Positions 1 to 8,181 of a stretch of 32,359 bases of DNA are shown one piece after another. Both the position numbers and the translations under genes were made by a program. A model generated the notes under the pieces. It was not told the origin of the DNA. It did not search any database and saw nothing but the letters and a program-made list of their open reading frames with translations. The DNA is from Candidatus Synechococcus spongiarum LMB bulk15M. Lineage in GTDB: Bacteria > Cyanobacteriota > Cyanobacteriia > PCC-6307 > Cyanobiaceae. Every line of letters starts with the position of its first letter. Positions within the stretch are counted from its first letter, which is position 1. The DNA is taken from assembly GCA_002018045.1 (NCBI GenBank), contig MWLD01000074.1, positions 1-32,359 on the forward strand. Direction: 5' to 3'.

Positions 1-699
1 TGGATGAACCTTGGACTATCTCCCTGGAGGGGCAACGGCAGGAAGACCGCACCGCTACTGCTCCTGTGGATTACTCCCTTGAGCTGCGCTTCATCTCTGT
101 GTTCTGAGCAGCACGCTGCGCTGGTGGCTGAAGCGGGCAAAACCGGGGCGCGGACCCGGGAGCCCAATGCCACGCTTCCCCAAGCTGCGTGACGGTAACC
201 GGGGAATCCTGCCTTGGAGCGCTACGTTGCTCTTTGGACAGTCTGTCGCGAAGGGACGTTCGGCCAGGATGGGCTGCCCGGTTCTCTGTTGATTCGGTGT
301 TCAAGGCTTGTCCTGTGCGCAGCGCTACGGCTTGCTTTGCAAACGGTTTGTATAGGAAGGGAACCTCTGAAAATGAAAAAGTCGCTTCAATCTCTGCTGG
401 TCCTTTGAAAAGCCTTGTAAAGACGGAAAGGCATCTCATGCTTGTACTTTTGCCGGGACGGAGCCGCAATAAAAAACGTTCGTGACGACAAGATTCTTGT
501 CGTCAAGCTGAAGGACTGGCGCCGCATTGCAATACGCTATGACCGCTGCGCCTACATCTTCCACTCTGCCATCCCCCTGGCCTTAGCCCTTGTCTCCTGG
601 TTATGAGTCCTGAACCTGTAACACAGGTCAATGGTTCTGCACCTGTTTGCAGTTCCGCCTTATTGCCTTGCTCCTGGATGGGTGACGGGAGGCAAGTGG
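1..699. other. gene-poor leading region
   Basis: I see no recognisable gene in this stretch. Short open frames occur on both strands (for example plus 189-485, 98 codons). Their translations are rich in Arg, Ser and Cys, show no known domain, and overlap competing frames on the opposite strand, so I regard them as non-coding. The ispH stop codon at 700 closes the region. A perfect inverted repeat at 484-504 is the only clear structure. The segment could be decayed coding sequence or a long spacer. Confidence 0.5.
484..504. repeat. perfect 9-bp inverted repeat (hairpin)
   Basis: GACGACAAG (484-492) and CTTGTCGTC (496-504) are exact reverse complements separated by ATT. An A-rich run (CAATAAAAAACG, about 468-479) lies just before it, so read on the minus strand the hairpin is followed within a few bases by a T-rich run (CGTTTTTTATTG). 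This resembles a minus-strand rho-independent terminator and could serve a minus transcript entering from ispH (700-1944). The 200-nt distance from the ispH stop makes this uncertain. Confidence 0.5.
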
Positions 700-1944
700 T
701 CAATGGAGTGGACGGTGATCAGCCCCATCGGAAAAGCTGTCGTTGGCAATTTCGAACAGGGCGCAGATGGTTTCCCCGACAACCCGGTCAGGGGTGGATG
801 CACCCGAGGTAACCCCCACGGTGATCTCTCCTTCCGGCAGGAAAGGGGAGAGGCGCTCCAGGCTCTGACCGAGCGGCTTGTGTTCAATGGCGTTGCCAGG
901 ACCAATGCGTTCGGGAGCGTCGATGTGGAGAGAGAGAATGCCGCGCTCCATGGCGATTTCCTGTAGATGGGTGGTGTTGGAGGAGTTGTAGCCACCGATA
1001 ACAACCATCAGGTCCAGCTTTTCCTCCACCAGGGAAAACATGGCGTCTTGCCGCTCCTGGGTTGCATCACAGATGGTGTTGAAGGCCAGGAAGTGTTCTT
1101 TCAGGGACGGGGGGCCGTAGCGACGTAACAGGGTCTGCTCAAACAGCCGTCCAATCGCTTCTGTTTCTGTTTTCAGCATGGTGGTTTGATTGGCCACCCC
1201 TAACCGAACCAGATCACTGTCGGGGTCAAAGCCAGGAGAGCAGGCATTCTTGAAGCGCTCCAGAAAGGCCTCGCGGTCTCCGCCCGAGAGAATGTAGTCA
1301 CATACCACACGGGCTTCCTCCAGGTTCAGCACCACCAGGTAGGTGCCGGCAAAGGAACTGGTGGCCAAGGTTTCTTCGTGCTTCACCTTGCCGTGGATGA
1401 TGGAGGTGAAGTCTCTCTTCTTGTGGCGCTCCACAGCGCTCCACACCTTGGATACCCATGGACAGGTGGTGTCCACAATAGTGCATTGACGCTGGTTGAG
1501 GAGTTGCATCTCGTCTACCGTGGCGCCAAAGGCGGGCAGGATGACCACGTCCCCCTGCTCCACTGCCGAAAAATCCTTGCGTCCCTCCAGAATCGGGACG
1601 AACAACACGCCCATCTGGCGCAGATGACGGTTGACAGAGGGATTATGGATAATCTCGTTGGTGATCCAGATGCGCTCTTTGGGGAAGTGGCGCCGGGTCT
1701 CGTAGGCCATGGCCACGGCCCGCTCCACACCCCAGCAGAATCCGAAGGCCTCAGCCAGGTGAATCGTGAGACGACCCTGGGTGAGCTTGTCGCTGTTGGC
1801 GCGGATCTGCTGGATCAGGTCGCACTGGTAGGCGTTTTCCAGGGTGCTTGCCACCTCGTTGGCTCGACCGAAACCACGCCGGTTGTAGTTGCCGGAGTGG
1901 TGGAGCGTGCGGCGGAACGCCTGAGTATTAATGGTTTCAGTCAC
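700..1944 (-). CDS. ispH: 4-hydroxy-3-methylbut-2-enyl diphosphate reductase
   Basis: IspH (LytB) catalyses the last MEP-pathway step, reducing HMBPP to IPP and DMAPP with a [4Fe-4S] cluster; in cyanobacteria the electrons come from ferredoxin. The 414-residue product has the three expected cluster cysteines: C70 in [11 protein letters not shown]161 in [11 protein letters not shown] and C292 in [10 protein letters not shown]. The length and the N-terminal extension before the first cysteine fit the cyanobacterial/plant form (about 400 residues), longer than the E. coli enzyme (about 316). The start [20 protein letters not shown] matches that form. It lies downstream of amt1 on the same strand, but a terminator-like hairpin separates them, so it is probably transcribed separately. 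It supplies precursors for carotenoids, phytol and quinones. Confidence 0.97.
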   Translation of the reverse strand: MTETINTQAFRRTLHHSGNYNRRGFGRANEVASTLENAYQCDLIQQIRANSDKLTQGRLTIHLAEAFGFCWGVERAVAMAYETRRHFPKERIWITNEIIHNPSVNRHLRQMGVLFVPILEGRKDFSAVEQGDVVILPAFGATVDEMQLLNQRQCTIVDTTCPWVSKVWSAVERHKKRDFTSIIHGKVKHEETLATSSFAGTYLVVLNLEEARVVCDYILSGGDREAFLERFKNACSPGFDPDSDLVRLGVANQTTMLKTETEAIGRLFEQTLLRRYGPPSLKEHFLAFNTICDATQERQDAMFSLVEEKLDLMVVIGGYNSSNTTHLQEIAMERGILSLHIDAPERIGPGNAIEHKPLGQSLERLSPFLPEGEITVGVTSGASTPDRVVGETICALFEIANDSFSDGADHRPLH

Positions 1945-1984
1945 AGCAACACAACGGGATCAGTGAGCAGTGTATAGGCAGATC

Positions 1985-2022
1985 AAGAGAAAAAGGCTCC
2001 GGACCAGGGTAGTCCGAAGCCT
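1985..2022 (-). terminator. rho-independent terminator of amt1
   Basis: The arms AGGCTCCGGAC (1994-2004) and GTCCGAAGCCT (2012-2022) pair over 11 positions with one mismatch or wobble, around a 7-nt loop. Read on the minus strand, the hairpin is followed immediately by TTTTTCTCTTG. It lies about 70 nt past the amt1 stop and just before ispH, so it should end amt1 transcripts. Confidence 0.85.
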
Positions 2023-2093
2023 GGGGATGGGAGATTTCACAGCGGAAGCTGAAGAAGTGACCTGGTGCTGATCCAGCGCCGGGTTCAAAACGT

Positions 2094-3560
2094 TCAGCTA
2101 TTGCTGGACGCAAACTCCGGGTAGGCCTCCATGCCGTGCTCGCCAATGTCCAGACCCGTGAGCTCTTCTTCTTCGGTTACCCGAATACCACCGAAGATGC
2201 TGCCAATGATCTTCCAGGCGATGAAGCAGGTCACCACGGTCCAGATGCCATAGGCCAGACAACCCACGATCTGATAACCCAGTTGGGCAAAGCCACCGCC
2301 GTTGAGCAGGCCAATCCCGGCGGCTCCGGCATCCATGCTTTCAACACCCCAGAGACCGATCACCAGGGTGCCCCAGATCCCGCATGTACCGTGAACCGAG
2401 AAGGCGCCAACGGGGTCGTCGATGCCAATGCCGTCCAGGACACCGACGGAGAGCACCACGATGAGACCGCCGATAAAGCCGGCAATCCATGAGCCCGCCA
2501 GGGTCATGTTCCCGCAGCCGGCGGTGATGCTCACCAGACCCGCCAGGATGCCGTTGATAATCATGGTGAGGTCCGGCTTGCCGGAGGTGATCTTGGAGAG
2601 CAGGGCCGCGCCGATGCCGCCACCAGCAGCAGCCAGGGTGGTTGTCACCGCCACAAAGGGTACGTACTGATCCATGGCCAGCTCGGAGCCCGGATTAAAG
2701 CCGTACCAGCCGATCCAGAGCACCAGGCAGCCCAAGGTGGCGATCCCCATGTTGTGACCAGGCATGGCCTGGGCCTGACCGTTGACGAACTTGCCAATCC
2801 TGGGACCCAGGAGAGCTGCGCCCACAACACCGGCCCAGGCGCCCACGGAGTGAACGATGGAGGAGCCGGCGAAATCAATAAAGCCCATCTCGGAGAGCCA
2901 GCCGCCGTTCCACTGCCAGCTACCGGAGATCGGGTAAATGATCCCGGTCAGTATCAGGGAAAAGATCACGAACTCGCCAAACTTGATCCGCTCCGCAACC
3001 AGACCGGAAACGATGGTTGCGGCCGTGCCGGCAAAGGCGGCCTGGAAGAGGAAGTCCACCGTAGGCACCAGTCCGGCCTCGGCAATGGTCTCCGGCGAGA
3101 CGTAGGGATCAAAGAAGAACTGGTTCCAATAGAGCCATCCACCGGCTACGGGATCCCCATACATGATGGAATACCCCATGAGCCAGTAAGCGCTCACGGC
3201 CAGGGCAAACACGAAAAGGTTTTTCGACAGGATGTTGACGGCGTTCTTCTGCCGGCACATCCCCGCCTCCACCATGGCGAAGCCCGCATTCATGAAGATG
3301 ACAAGAATGGTGGCGATCAGCAGCCAGAGGTTGTTGGCCAGGAAGGCAGCGCTGATTTCCGGCTCAGCGCCTGCCATGGCTTCCTGTGCTCTGGCAGCAA
3401 GATTGAACAAGCCCAAGCCCATCAGACCCAAGGGCACACAGGCCAACCAGGCCAGCCGGTTGAAAGAACCCTTCGTGATGAACTCAGTTAGCTGAGCGAC
3501 ACCGTTGTACAGGCTCTTCTGTGCCAACTGCTGGGCCGCAGTCACGCGCGGGCGATGCAT
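2094..3560 (-). CDS. amt1: Amt-family ammonium transporter
   Basis: Inner-membrane ammonium channel/transporter of the Amt/MEP/Rh family, used for high-affinity nitrogen uptake. From the start MHRPRVTAAQ the product is 488 residues with a hydrophobic leader and about 11 membrane helices. The twin pore histidines are visible at H237 (SSIVHSVGAWAG) and H391 (FSVHGTCGIWG). The frame is open further upstream to 3692, but that extension would run through the NtcA box at 3665-3680, so a start at 3560 (or ATG 3572) is preferred. I see no strong Shine-Dalgarno sequence, which is common in cyanobacteria. A T-tract hairpin follows at 2022-1985. From memory, amt1 next to ispH (lytB) is also seen in marine Synechococcus and Prochlorococcus. 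Confidence 0.96.
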   Translation of the reverse strand: MHRPRVTAAQQLAQKSLYNGVAQLTEFITKGSFNRLAWLACVPLGLMGLGLFNLAARAQEAMAGAEPEISAAFLANNLWLLIATILVIFMNAGFAMVEAGMCRQKNAVNILSKNLFVFALAVSAYWLMGYSIMYGDPVAGGWLYWNQFFFDPYVSPETIAEAGLVPTVDFLFQAAFAGTAATIVSGLVAERIKFGEFVIFSLILTGIIYPISGSWQWNGGWLSEMGFIDFAGSSIVHSVGAWAGVVGAALLGPRIGKFVNGQAQAMPGHNMGIATLGCLVLWIGWYGFNPGSELAMDQYVPFVAVTTTLAAAGGGIGAALLSKITSGKPDLTMIINGILAGLVSITAGCGNMTLAGSWIAGFIGGLIVVLSVGVLDGIGIDDPVGAFSVHGTCGIWGTLVIGLWGVESMDAGAAGIGLLNGGGFAQLGYQIVGCLAYGIWTVVTCFIAWKIIGSIFGGIRVTEEEELTGLDIGEHGMEAYPEFASSNS

Positions 3561-3612
3561 TGCAAGCGTCATACAAAGAAAAAAGCACGTGCAAATGAGA
3601 AGAAGAGGCGTC

Positions 3613-3646
3613 GGCGAATGTCGCCAACTCTTTGCACAGAGTGCAA
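3613..3646. other. two tandem inverted repeats in the amt1 5' leader
   Basis: GGCGA-ATG-TCGCC (3613-3625) and TTGCAC-AGA-GTGCAA (3632-3646) are perfect short palindromes between the NtcA box and the amt1 start. They could be leader RNA hairpins or binding sites for another regulator. No family is recognised. Confidence 0.4.
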
Positions 3647-3664
3647 GTCTATGGGGGGAAGTTT

Positions 3665-3680
3665 TGTAGCCGCTGTTACA
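3665..3680 (-). promoter_or_regulatory. NtcA-type box upstream of amt1
   Basis: TGTA-N8-TACA occurs as TGTAGCCGCTGTTACA, a perfect match to the palindromic core (GTA-N8-TAC) of the cyanobacterial global nitrogen regulator NtcA. It lies about 105 nt upstream of the amt1 start, as expected for a nitrogen-controlled transporter. I do not see a good TAN3T -10 element at the canonical 22-nt spacing on the minus strand, so the exact promoter geometry is unresolved. Confidence 0.75.
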
Positions 3681-3819
3681 AGATTTGACCACAAGAGACC
3701 ACGAGGTCGGTTATCGGTCCCACACCATCACCCCGGCAAAAGGTATTGTCCTCGTCCTCCTCCGGTCCGGACAACGACCGTCGGACCACAGGCCAGGACA
3801 TCAGGGCAGCCGTACGGCC

Positions 3820-4518
3820 CTACTCCCCCGGAGTGGGTTCCTCGGGCTGACGCTCCAGAACCGTTGCCAATCCACACCAGTCCACCCCATCGAGCCGGTG
3901 GGCAAAGCGCGGCGCATACACCTCGACTCCAGCAGTGCGCGCCATGCGGAACAGCTCTCCATAGCGAGGATCGGCACGGTCACCGGGTGCAAAGCTGTGG
4001 CAGTCGCTGCGGCTGATACACAACAGAAGCACAGCCCGGGCCGTGGGCAGCACGTCCATGAGTTCTTGCAGGTGCTTCTGCCCTCGCGTGGTCTCCGTAT
4101 CGGGGAACAAGGCCACTGGCCCCCTGCTCCACGTGGTGTTCTTGATCTCCACGTAGACAGGTCGCTCTCCACCGTCAAGCAGCAGGTCAATCCGGCTCTT
4201 TTTCCGGCTGCCGTAGGTCACCTCGCGGCGGATGGTTGTGCAGGCGCCCAGTTGGGCGTCCATCCTCCCTTGGCGGATGGCCTGTTCCAGTAGACGGTTG
4301 GGCAGGGCGGTGTTGATGCCCACCCACTCGGGTTGTCCCCCGTCACCGCGAACCTGAATCTGCTCCCAGGTCCAGGCCAGTTTGCGGTGGGGGGCGGGAT
4401 CGTGACGGATGCGCACCGGGGCCCCCACCTGGCAGACACCGGTCATGGGACCCGTATTGGCGCAGTGGGCCGTCACCTCCGTCCCGTCGGCCAGTATTGT
4501 TGGAGCCGCCACCGGCAT
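3820..4518 (-). CDS. sfsA: SfsA-family protein, 5'-truncated
   Basis: SfsA (sugar fermentation stimulation protein) is a nuclease-fold DNA-binding family of uncertain role. Family hallmarks are present: TAHCANTGPM near the N terminus, SRIDLLL and VYVEIKNTTW in the core, and FPDTETTRGQKHLQEL. Numbering from ATG 4518 gives 232 residues. Family members normally begin with an Arg-rich segment (roughly RRYKRFLADVEL) before the first motif. Here homology starts only at LADGTEVTAHC, so about 20-30 family residues are missing or replaced. The frame is open to 4572, but that part lies antisense to conserved murJ codons. The ATG overlaps the murJ ATG in the palindrome CATG (4516-4519). The function of the truncated product is doubtful. 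Confidence 0.85.
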   Translation of the reverse strand: MPVAAPTILADGTEVTAHCANTGPMTGVCQVGAPVRIRHDPAPHRKLAWTWEQIQVRGDGGQPEWVGINTALPNRLLEQAIRQGRMDAQLGACTTIRREVTYGSRKKSRIDLLLDGGERPVYVEIKNTTWSRGPVALFPDTETTRGQKHLQELMDVLPTARAVLLLCISRSDCHSFAPGDRADPRYGELFRMARTAGVEVYAPRFAHRLDGVDWCGLATVLERQPEEPTPGE

Positions 4519-6091
4519 GAGCAAACTGGGTGGACTGGTTCGCCAGTTGGCATTGGCGGCAGCCTTTGGCATTGGCCCGGCCTACGACGCCTATAACTAC
4601 GCCTATGTGGTTCCCGGATTCCTGTTGATCCTGCTGGGAGGGATCAACGGACCTTTCCATAGCGCCATGGTCTCGGTGTTGGCCAAGAGAGACCGTCAAC
4701 AGGCCCGACGACTCCTGGAGACCGTCAACACCATGGTGGGAATGGTGCTGGTGCTGGTGACGCTGGCGCTGGTGTTGGGCGCCGAACGCATCATTGACGT
4801 CACAGCCCCTGGCCTGGCCCTGGCAGGGAAGGAGACCATTCGCCAGTTGGCCGTGCTTCAGGTGCGGCTTATGGCGCCCTTGGCTCTGGTGGCCGGGCTG
4901 GTGGGTCTGGGCTTTGGCGCCCTCAATGCAGCGGATGCGTTCTGGCTTCCTTCCCTCAGCCCCCTCTTGTCGAGTTTAGCGGTTCTGGCTGGACTGGGCT
5001 GGCTTTGGTGGCAGTTGGGAGCAGACATTGGCGCCCCTGAGCAAGCCCTGCTGGGGGGCATCGTTCTGGGCGTCTCCACCACTGCCGGCGGGCTCTTGCA
5101 ATGGCTGGCGCAGTTGCCGGCCATGGGCCGCCTGGGGTTGGGCTGGCCACGGCTGCGCTGGCACTGGCGAGATGCGGGGGTATGGGAAGTGCTGCGGGTC
5201 ATGGGTCCTGCCACCTTGTCCTCGGGAATGCTCTACATCGCTGTCTTTACGGACCTCTTCTTCGCGTCCCTTCTGCCCCGGCAGGGGGTGGCCGCGGGGC
5301 TGACCTACGCCAACCTGTTGGTACAAACCCCACTGGGCATTGTCTCCAGCATGGTGTTGGTGCCGCTGCTGCCAGCCCTGTCCCGCATGGTGAAGACCGC
5401 CGATGTCGAGGGTTTCCGCAGGCAACTGCGCTGGGGCCTCATGGTGAGCGTTGCCGCCATGTTGCCCATGGGCGCCCTGCTCATGGTGCTGGCGGAACCG
5501 CTGATCCGGACCGTCTACGGCCATGGCGCCTTTGACAGTCGCGCAGCGGAACTGGTGGGCGCTCTGCTGGTGGCCTATGGACTGGGAATGCCCGCGTACC
5601 TGGCCAGAGATGTATTGGTGCGGGCCTTCTACGCTTTGGAAGATGCCGTCACGCCCTTTCGCATTGCGGCGGTGAGCATTGGTCTCAACGTCGTTCTGGA
5701 TTGGACTCTCACAGGGGGACCGACCCCGGCCGGGCTGCTGCTGCCCTTCAACTTCGGGGCGGCGGGGTTGGTGCTGGCCACTATGGGTGTGAACGTGAGC
5801 GCAGCCCTGGCGCTGATGATCAGCCTGCAGCGTCATGGGCGATCACTGCCAAGCGGAGGAGTTGCTGCAGTTGATGGGCCGCCGTCTCAGGGGCCGTGGT
5901 GGTCGTGCTTCCGGGCCGGAGGCGGACTGACCGTTGGGGTTACTGCTTGTCAGATCTCAGGGGGGATCACCTGCCGTCGCTCCCGCAGTTTGAGGGGAAC
6001 CTCCAGGCGATTCACCGTGAGTTCCATGCCCTCCACGGACAAGATATTCGCTTCAATGCCAAAGGATTTAAAGGCTGTCTCCAGTTCTTGA
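4517..6091 (+). CDS. murJ: MurJ lipid II flippase, damaged at both ends
   Basis: MurJ/MviN flips lipid II across the inner membrane for peptidoglycan synthesis. Residues after ATG 4517 (SKLGGLVRQLALAAAFG, AYDAYNYAYVVPGF, LLGGINGPFHSAMVS) match the cyanobacterial family, and about 12 membrane helices follow. Homology begins slightly upstream (SIVGAATGMSK), so the original start was lost in the fusion with sfsA. After helix 12 (near 5845) the frame leaves the family. The usual C-terminal end (EELLQLMGRRLRG) is present in another frame and stops at 5930, just before the convergent gene at 5950. Helices 13-14 (about 70 residues) are absent. As read, the frame continues with unrelated sequence to 6091, antisense to its neighbour. 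Since murJ is normally essential, either a second flippase exists or a truncated form works. Confidence 0.88.
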   Translation: MSKLGGLVRQLALAAAFGIGPAYDAYNYAYVVPGFLLILLGGINGPFHSAMVSVLAKRDRQQARRLLETVNTMVGMVLVLVTLALVLGAERIIDVTAPGLALAGKETIRQLAVLQVRLMAPLALVAGLVGLGFGALNAADAFWLPSLSPLLSSLAVLAGLGWLWWQLGADIGAPEQALLGGIVLGVSTTAGGLLQWLAQLPAMGRLGLGWPRLRWHWRDAGVWEVLRVMGPATLSSGMLYIAVFTDLFFASLLPRQGVAAGLTYANLLVQTPLGIVSSMVLVPLLPALSRMVKTADVEGFRRQLRWGLMVSVAAMLPMGALLMVLAEPLIRTVYGHGAFDSRAAELVGALLVAYGLGMPAYLARDVLVRAFYALEDAVTPFRIAAVSIGLNVVLDWTLTGGPTPAGLLLPFNFGAAGLVLATMGVNVSAALALMISLQRHGRSLPSGGVAAVDGPPSQGPWWSCFRAGGGLTVGVTACQISGGITCRRSRSLRGTSRRFTVSSMPSTDKIFASMPKDLKAVSSS

Positions 6092-6210
6092 ATCACGGCT
6101 TTCTCCACTTCCGTCTCATGGTCAAGAACACGACCAACGAGACGATCTCCCAGTCGCCCAATGCGCTTACGCATCACCTCGCGGGTGTTGAGGATCTCAA
6201 TGACCAGCAT
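5950..6210 (-). CDS. small conserved cyanobacterial protein
   Basis: An 86-residue soluble protein from the ATG at 6210 (MLVIEILNTREVMRKRIGRL); the frame is open further upstream only through TTG/GTG codons. It is rich in charged residues with predicted helices (HETEVEKAVIQELETAF) followed by a beta-like segment (EANILSVEGMELTV). It looks like a genuine conserved protein because codon use and composition match neighbouring genes, but I cannot assign a function. Its stop lies 20 nt from the ancestral murJ stop at 5930, giving a convergent pair. Confidence 0.6.
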   Translation of the reverse strand: MLVIEILNTREVMRKRIGRLGDRLVGRVLDHETEVEKAVIQELETAFKSFGIEANILSVEGMELTVNRLEVPLKLRERRQVIPPEI

Positions 6211-6298
6211 GACGACCACGTCGTTGCTGCCCAACCCTATCGGCAAGCTCGGCCCTCGACTTCCTCACTGGGCAACCGGGCTGTCCGGCAGCGCCGCT

Positions 6299-6595
6299 TC
6301 AGCGGATCCGCCGTTGCGCCACAATTGCCAGGTGAGCCAGCAGCGCCAGGAGCCACACCAGGCTGAACAGGCCTGGATAGGACCAGGGATGTCGCAACAT
6401 CTGGGTGAACCAGAGACCGGAATTGACGGCAGCGTAGACAGCTCCGTGCAGGGCTAGATTGACCCGCCGCTCCAGATCCCGATAGCGGGGATCTGCAGGG
6501 TCAGGCTCACCGATCCAGCGTAAGGGCATGGCCAGGGCAACAGCAGGGCATTCCATTGTCTCCCGAATCATCCTCCGGCATTGCGCCGCCGCCAT
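6299..6595 (-). CDS. 2TM-domain membrane protein
   Basis: A small protein (up to 98 residues) matching the pattern of the 2TM domain family: an amphipathic stretch DPRYRDLERRVNLALHGAVY, one membrane helix through AVYAAVNSGLWF, a short HPWSYPG loop, and a second helix FSLVWLLALLAHLAIV ending in basic residues. The start is ambiguous: ATGs at 6595, 6571, 6556 and 6529 are all in frame, and homology convincingly begins near MPLRWIGEPDPADP (6529). The cellular role is unknown. It is transcribed away from the tRNA gene at 6677. Confidence 0.65.
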   Translation of the reverse strand: MAAAQCRRMIRETMECPAVALAMPLRWIGEPDPADPRYRDLERRVNLALHGAVYAAVNSGLWFTQMLRHPWSYPGLFSLVWLLALLAHLAIVAQRRIR

Positions 6596-6676
6596 GGGCT
6601 TGACGACCGGAACCGATCGGGTGCATAATCGATATCCGCCAGGCTGCCGTTCGGCTCCTGGGCATCGCTAACGGCT

Positions 6677-6750
6677 GGGCTTGTAGCTCAGTGGATTAGA
6701 GCACCTGACTACGGATCAGGGTGTCGGGAGTTCGAATCTCTCCAGGCCCG
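6677..6750 (+). tRNA. tRNA-Arg (ACG anticodon)
   Basis: The 74-nt cloverleaf is complete: acceptor GGGCTTG paired with CAGGCCC (one G-U), D-arm AGCTCAGTGGATTAGAGC, anticodon arm CCTGA-CTACGGA-TCAGG with ACG at the wobble triplet (A34 read as inosine), T-arm GGGAG-TTCGAAT-CTCTC, and discriminator G. CCA is not encoded. It reads CGN arginine codons. Confidence 0.96.
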
Positions 6751-6852
6751 CTTAGCGCTCTCCAGCCGCCCCGTCGTGGGCGGCTTCGGTGTCTTTGCGT
6801 GCGAGGAGATTTCCGTGTTTCTACCATCGGAAGAGCACCCCATGCAAAGCCT

Positions 6853-8112
6853 TTGAGCCCGACCACCAGCGCTGTCCGCAACCGCTCACTACTGGAGAGT
6901 GATCCAGACCTGGCCAACCTGGTCATTCAGGAGGAGCGCCGCCAGCAGGAGCACATCGAGTTGATCGCCAGCGAGAACTTTGCCTCCAGGGCCGTGATGG
7001 AGGCCCAGGGAACAGTTCTCACCAACAAGTACGCGGAGGGCTTGCCCGGGAAGCGCTACTACGGCGGTTGTGAGCACGTTGATGCCGTGGAGTCTCTGGC
7101 CATCAGCCGGGCCAGGCGCCTCTTCAAAGCGGAGTGGGCCAACGTGCAGCCCCACAGCGGCGCCCAGGCCAACTTTGCTGTCCTTCTGGCGCTTCTGAAT
7201 CCAGGGGACACCATCCTGGCCATGGACCTGTCCCATGGCGGCCATCTAACCCACGGCTCACCGGTGAACGTCTCCGGTAAATGGTTCCGGGCTGTGCATT
7301 ACGGCGTGGATCCGGACACGGAGCGTCTGGACTTTGCCGCCATCCGTCGCCTGGCCCTGGCGTGCAAACCCCGGCTCGTCATCTGTGGCTTCTCGGCCTA
7401 TCCCCGCATCATCGACTTTGCCGCCTTCCGCGCCGTTGCCGACGAGGTGGGGGCCTATCTCCTGGCTGATATGGCCCATATTGCCGGGCTGGTGGCGGCG
7501 GAGGTACATCCCAGCCCTCTGCCCCACTGCCATGTGGTGACCACCACCACCCATAAAACCCTGCGGGGTCCCCGGGGAGGCCTGATTGTGTGCAACGATC
7601 CCGATCAGGGCAAGTTGCTGGATAAAGCTGTGTTTCCCGGTTGTCAAGGGGGACCGCTGGAGCACGTGATCGCCGCCAAGGCCGCAGCTCTGGGAGAAGC
7701 TCTCGACCCAGGCTTCCGCAACTACGCTCGGCAGGTTGTGACCAATGCACAAGCCATGGCCCAGCGCCTGCAGGAGCGTGGTCTACGGTTGGTGTCGGGA
7801 GGAACGGACAACCATCTGGTACTCGTGGACGTGCGCTCCCTGGGCATGACCGGGAAACGGGCTGATGCCTTGATCAGTGAGATGAAGATGGCCGTCAACA
7901 AGAACACCATCCCCTTTGATCCCGAGTCTCCCTTTGTCACCAGCGGGATCCGCCTGGGCACCGCTGCCATGACTACACGGGGATTTGACGCGGACGCATT
8001 CCGACAGGTGGCGGAGGTCATTGCAGATCGCCTCCGGAACCCGGACAGTGAAGAGGTGCTTCACCGTTGCCGCCAGCGGGTGGACGAACTGTGTCGTCGT
8101 TTTCCGTTGTAG
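6853..8112 (+). CDS. glyA: serine hydroxymethyltransferase
   Basis: A PLP enzyme interconverting serine and glycine while loading tetrahydrofolate with one-carbon units; in cyanobacteria it is also tied to photorespiratory glycine. Family motifs run throughout: [63 protein letters not shown], and the PLP-lysine motif [13 protein letters not shown] (K235 from the chosen start). No ATG is available in frame. TTG 6853 gives 419 residues and places the N terminus where the family usually begins (about 15 residues before [10 protein letters not shown]). The frame is open back to the tRNA 3' end, but that upstream translation has no homology. It is followed at 70 nt by the glycosyl-1-phosphate transferase gene. 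Confidence 0.96.
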   Translation: MSPTTSAVRNRSLLESDPDLANLVIQEERRQQEHIELIASENFASRAVMEAQGTVLTNKYAEGLPGKRYYGGCEHVDAVESLAISRARRLFKAEWANVQPHSGAQANFAVLLALLNPGDTILAMDLSHGGHLTHGSPVNVSGKWFRAVHYGVDPDTERLDFAAIRRLALACKPRLVICGFSAYPRIIDFAAFRAVADEVGAYLLADMAHIAGLVAAEVHPSPLPHCHVVTTTTHKTLRGPRGGLIVCNDPDQGKLLDKAVFPGCQGGPLEHVIAAKAAALGEALDPGFRNYARQVVTNAQAMAQRLQERGLRLVSGGTDNHLVLVDVRSLGMTGKRADALISEMKMAVNKNTIPFDPESPFVTSGIRLGTAAMTTRGFDADAFRQVAEVIADRLRNPDSEEVLHRCRQRVDELCRRFPL

Positions 8113-8181
8113 GTCTCGTGCCCATGGCCACTCAACCGCGTCTGCCCCATCCTTTCTATTCCACTCACCAGAGTCGTTGAG

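Noticed and set aside
189-485. 98-codon plus-strand frame
   Set aside because: No recognisable domain, competing frames on both strands, composition not coding-like.
1378-1977. 199-codon plus-strand frame opposite ispH
   Set aside because: It is the antisense of strongly conserved ispH codons; typical shadow frame in GC-rich DNA.
3561-3692. N-terminal extension of amt1
   Set aside because: It would run through the NtcA box and leader palindromes and has no transporter similarity.
4976-5836. 286-codon minus-strand frame opposite murJ
   Set aside because: Shadow of murJ, rich in His/Gln/Gly, no domain.
6721-6852. Upstream extension of glyA beginning inside the tRNA-Arg gene
   Set aside because: The GTG start lies within the tRNA 3' half and the translated extension has no SHMT similarity; the family N terminus fits TTG 6853.
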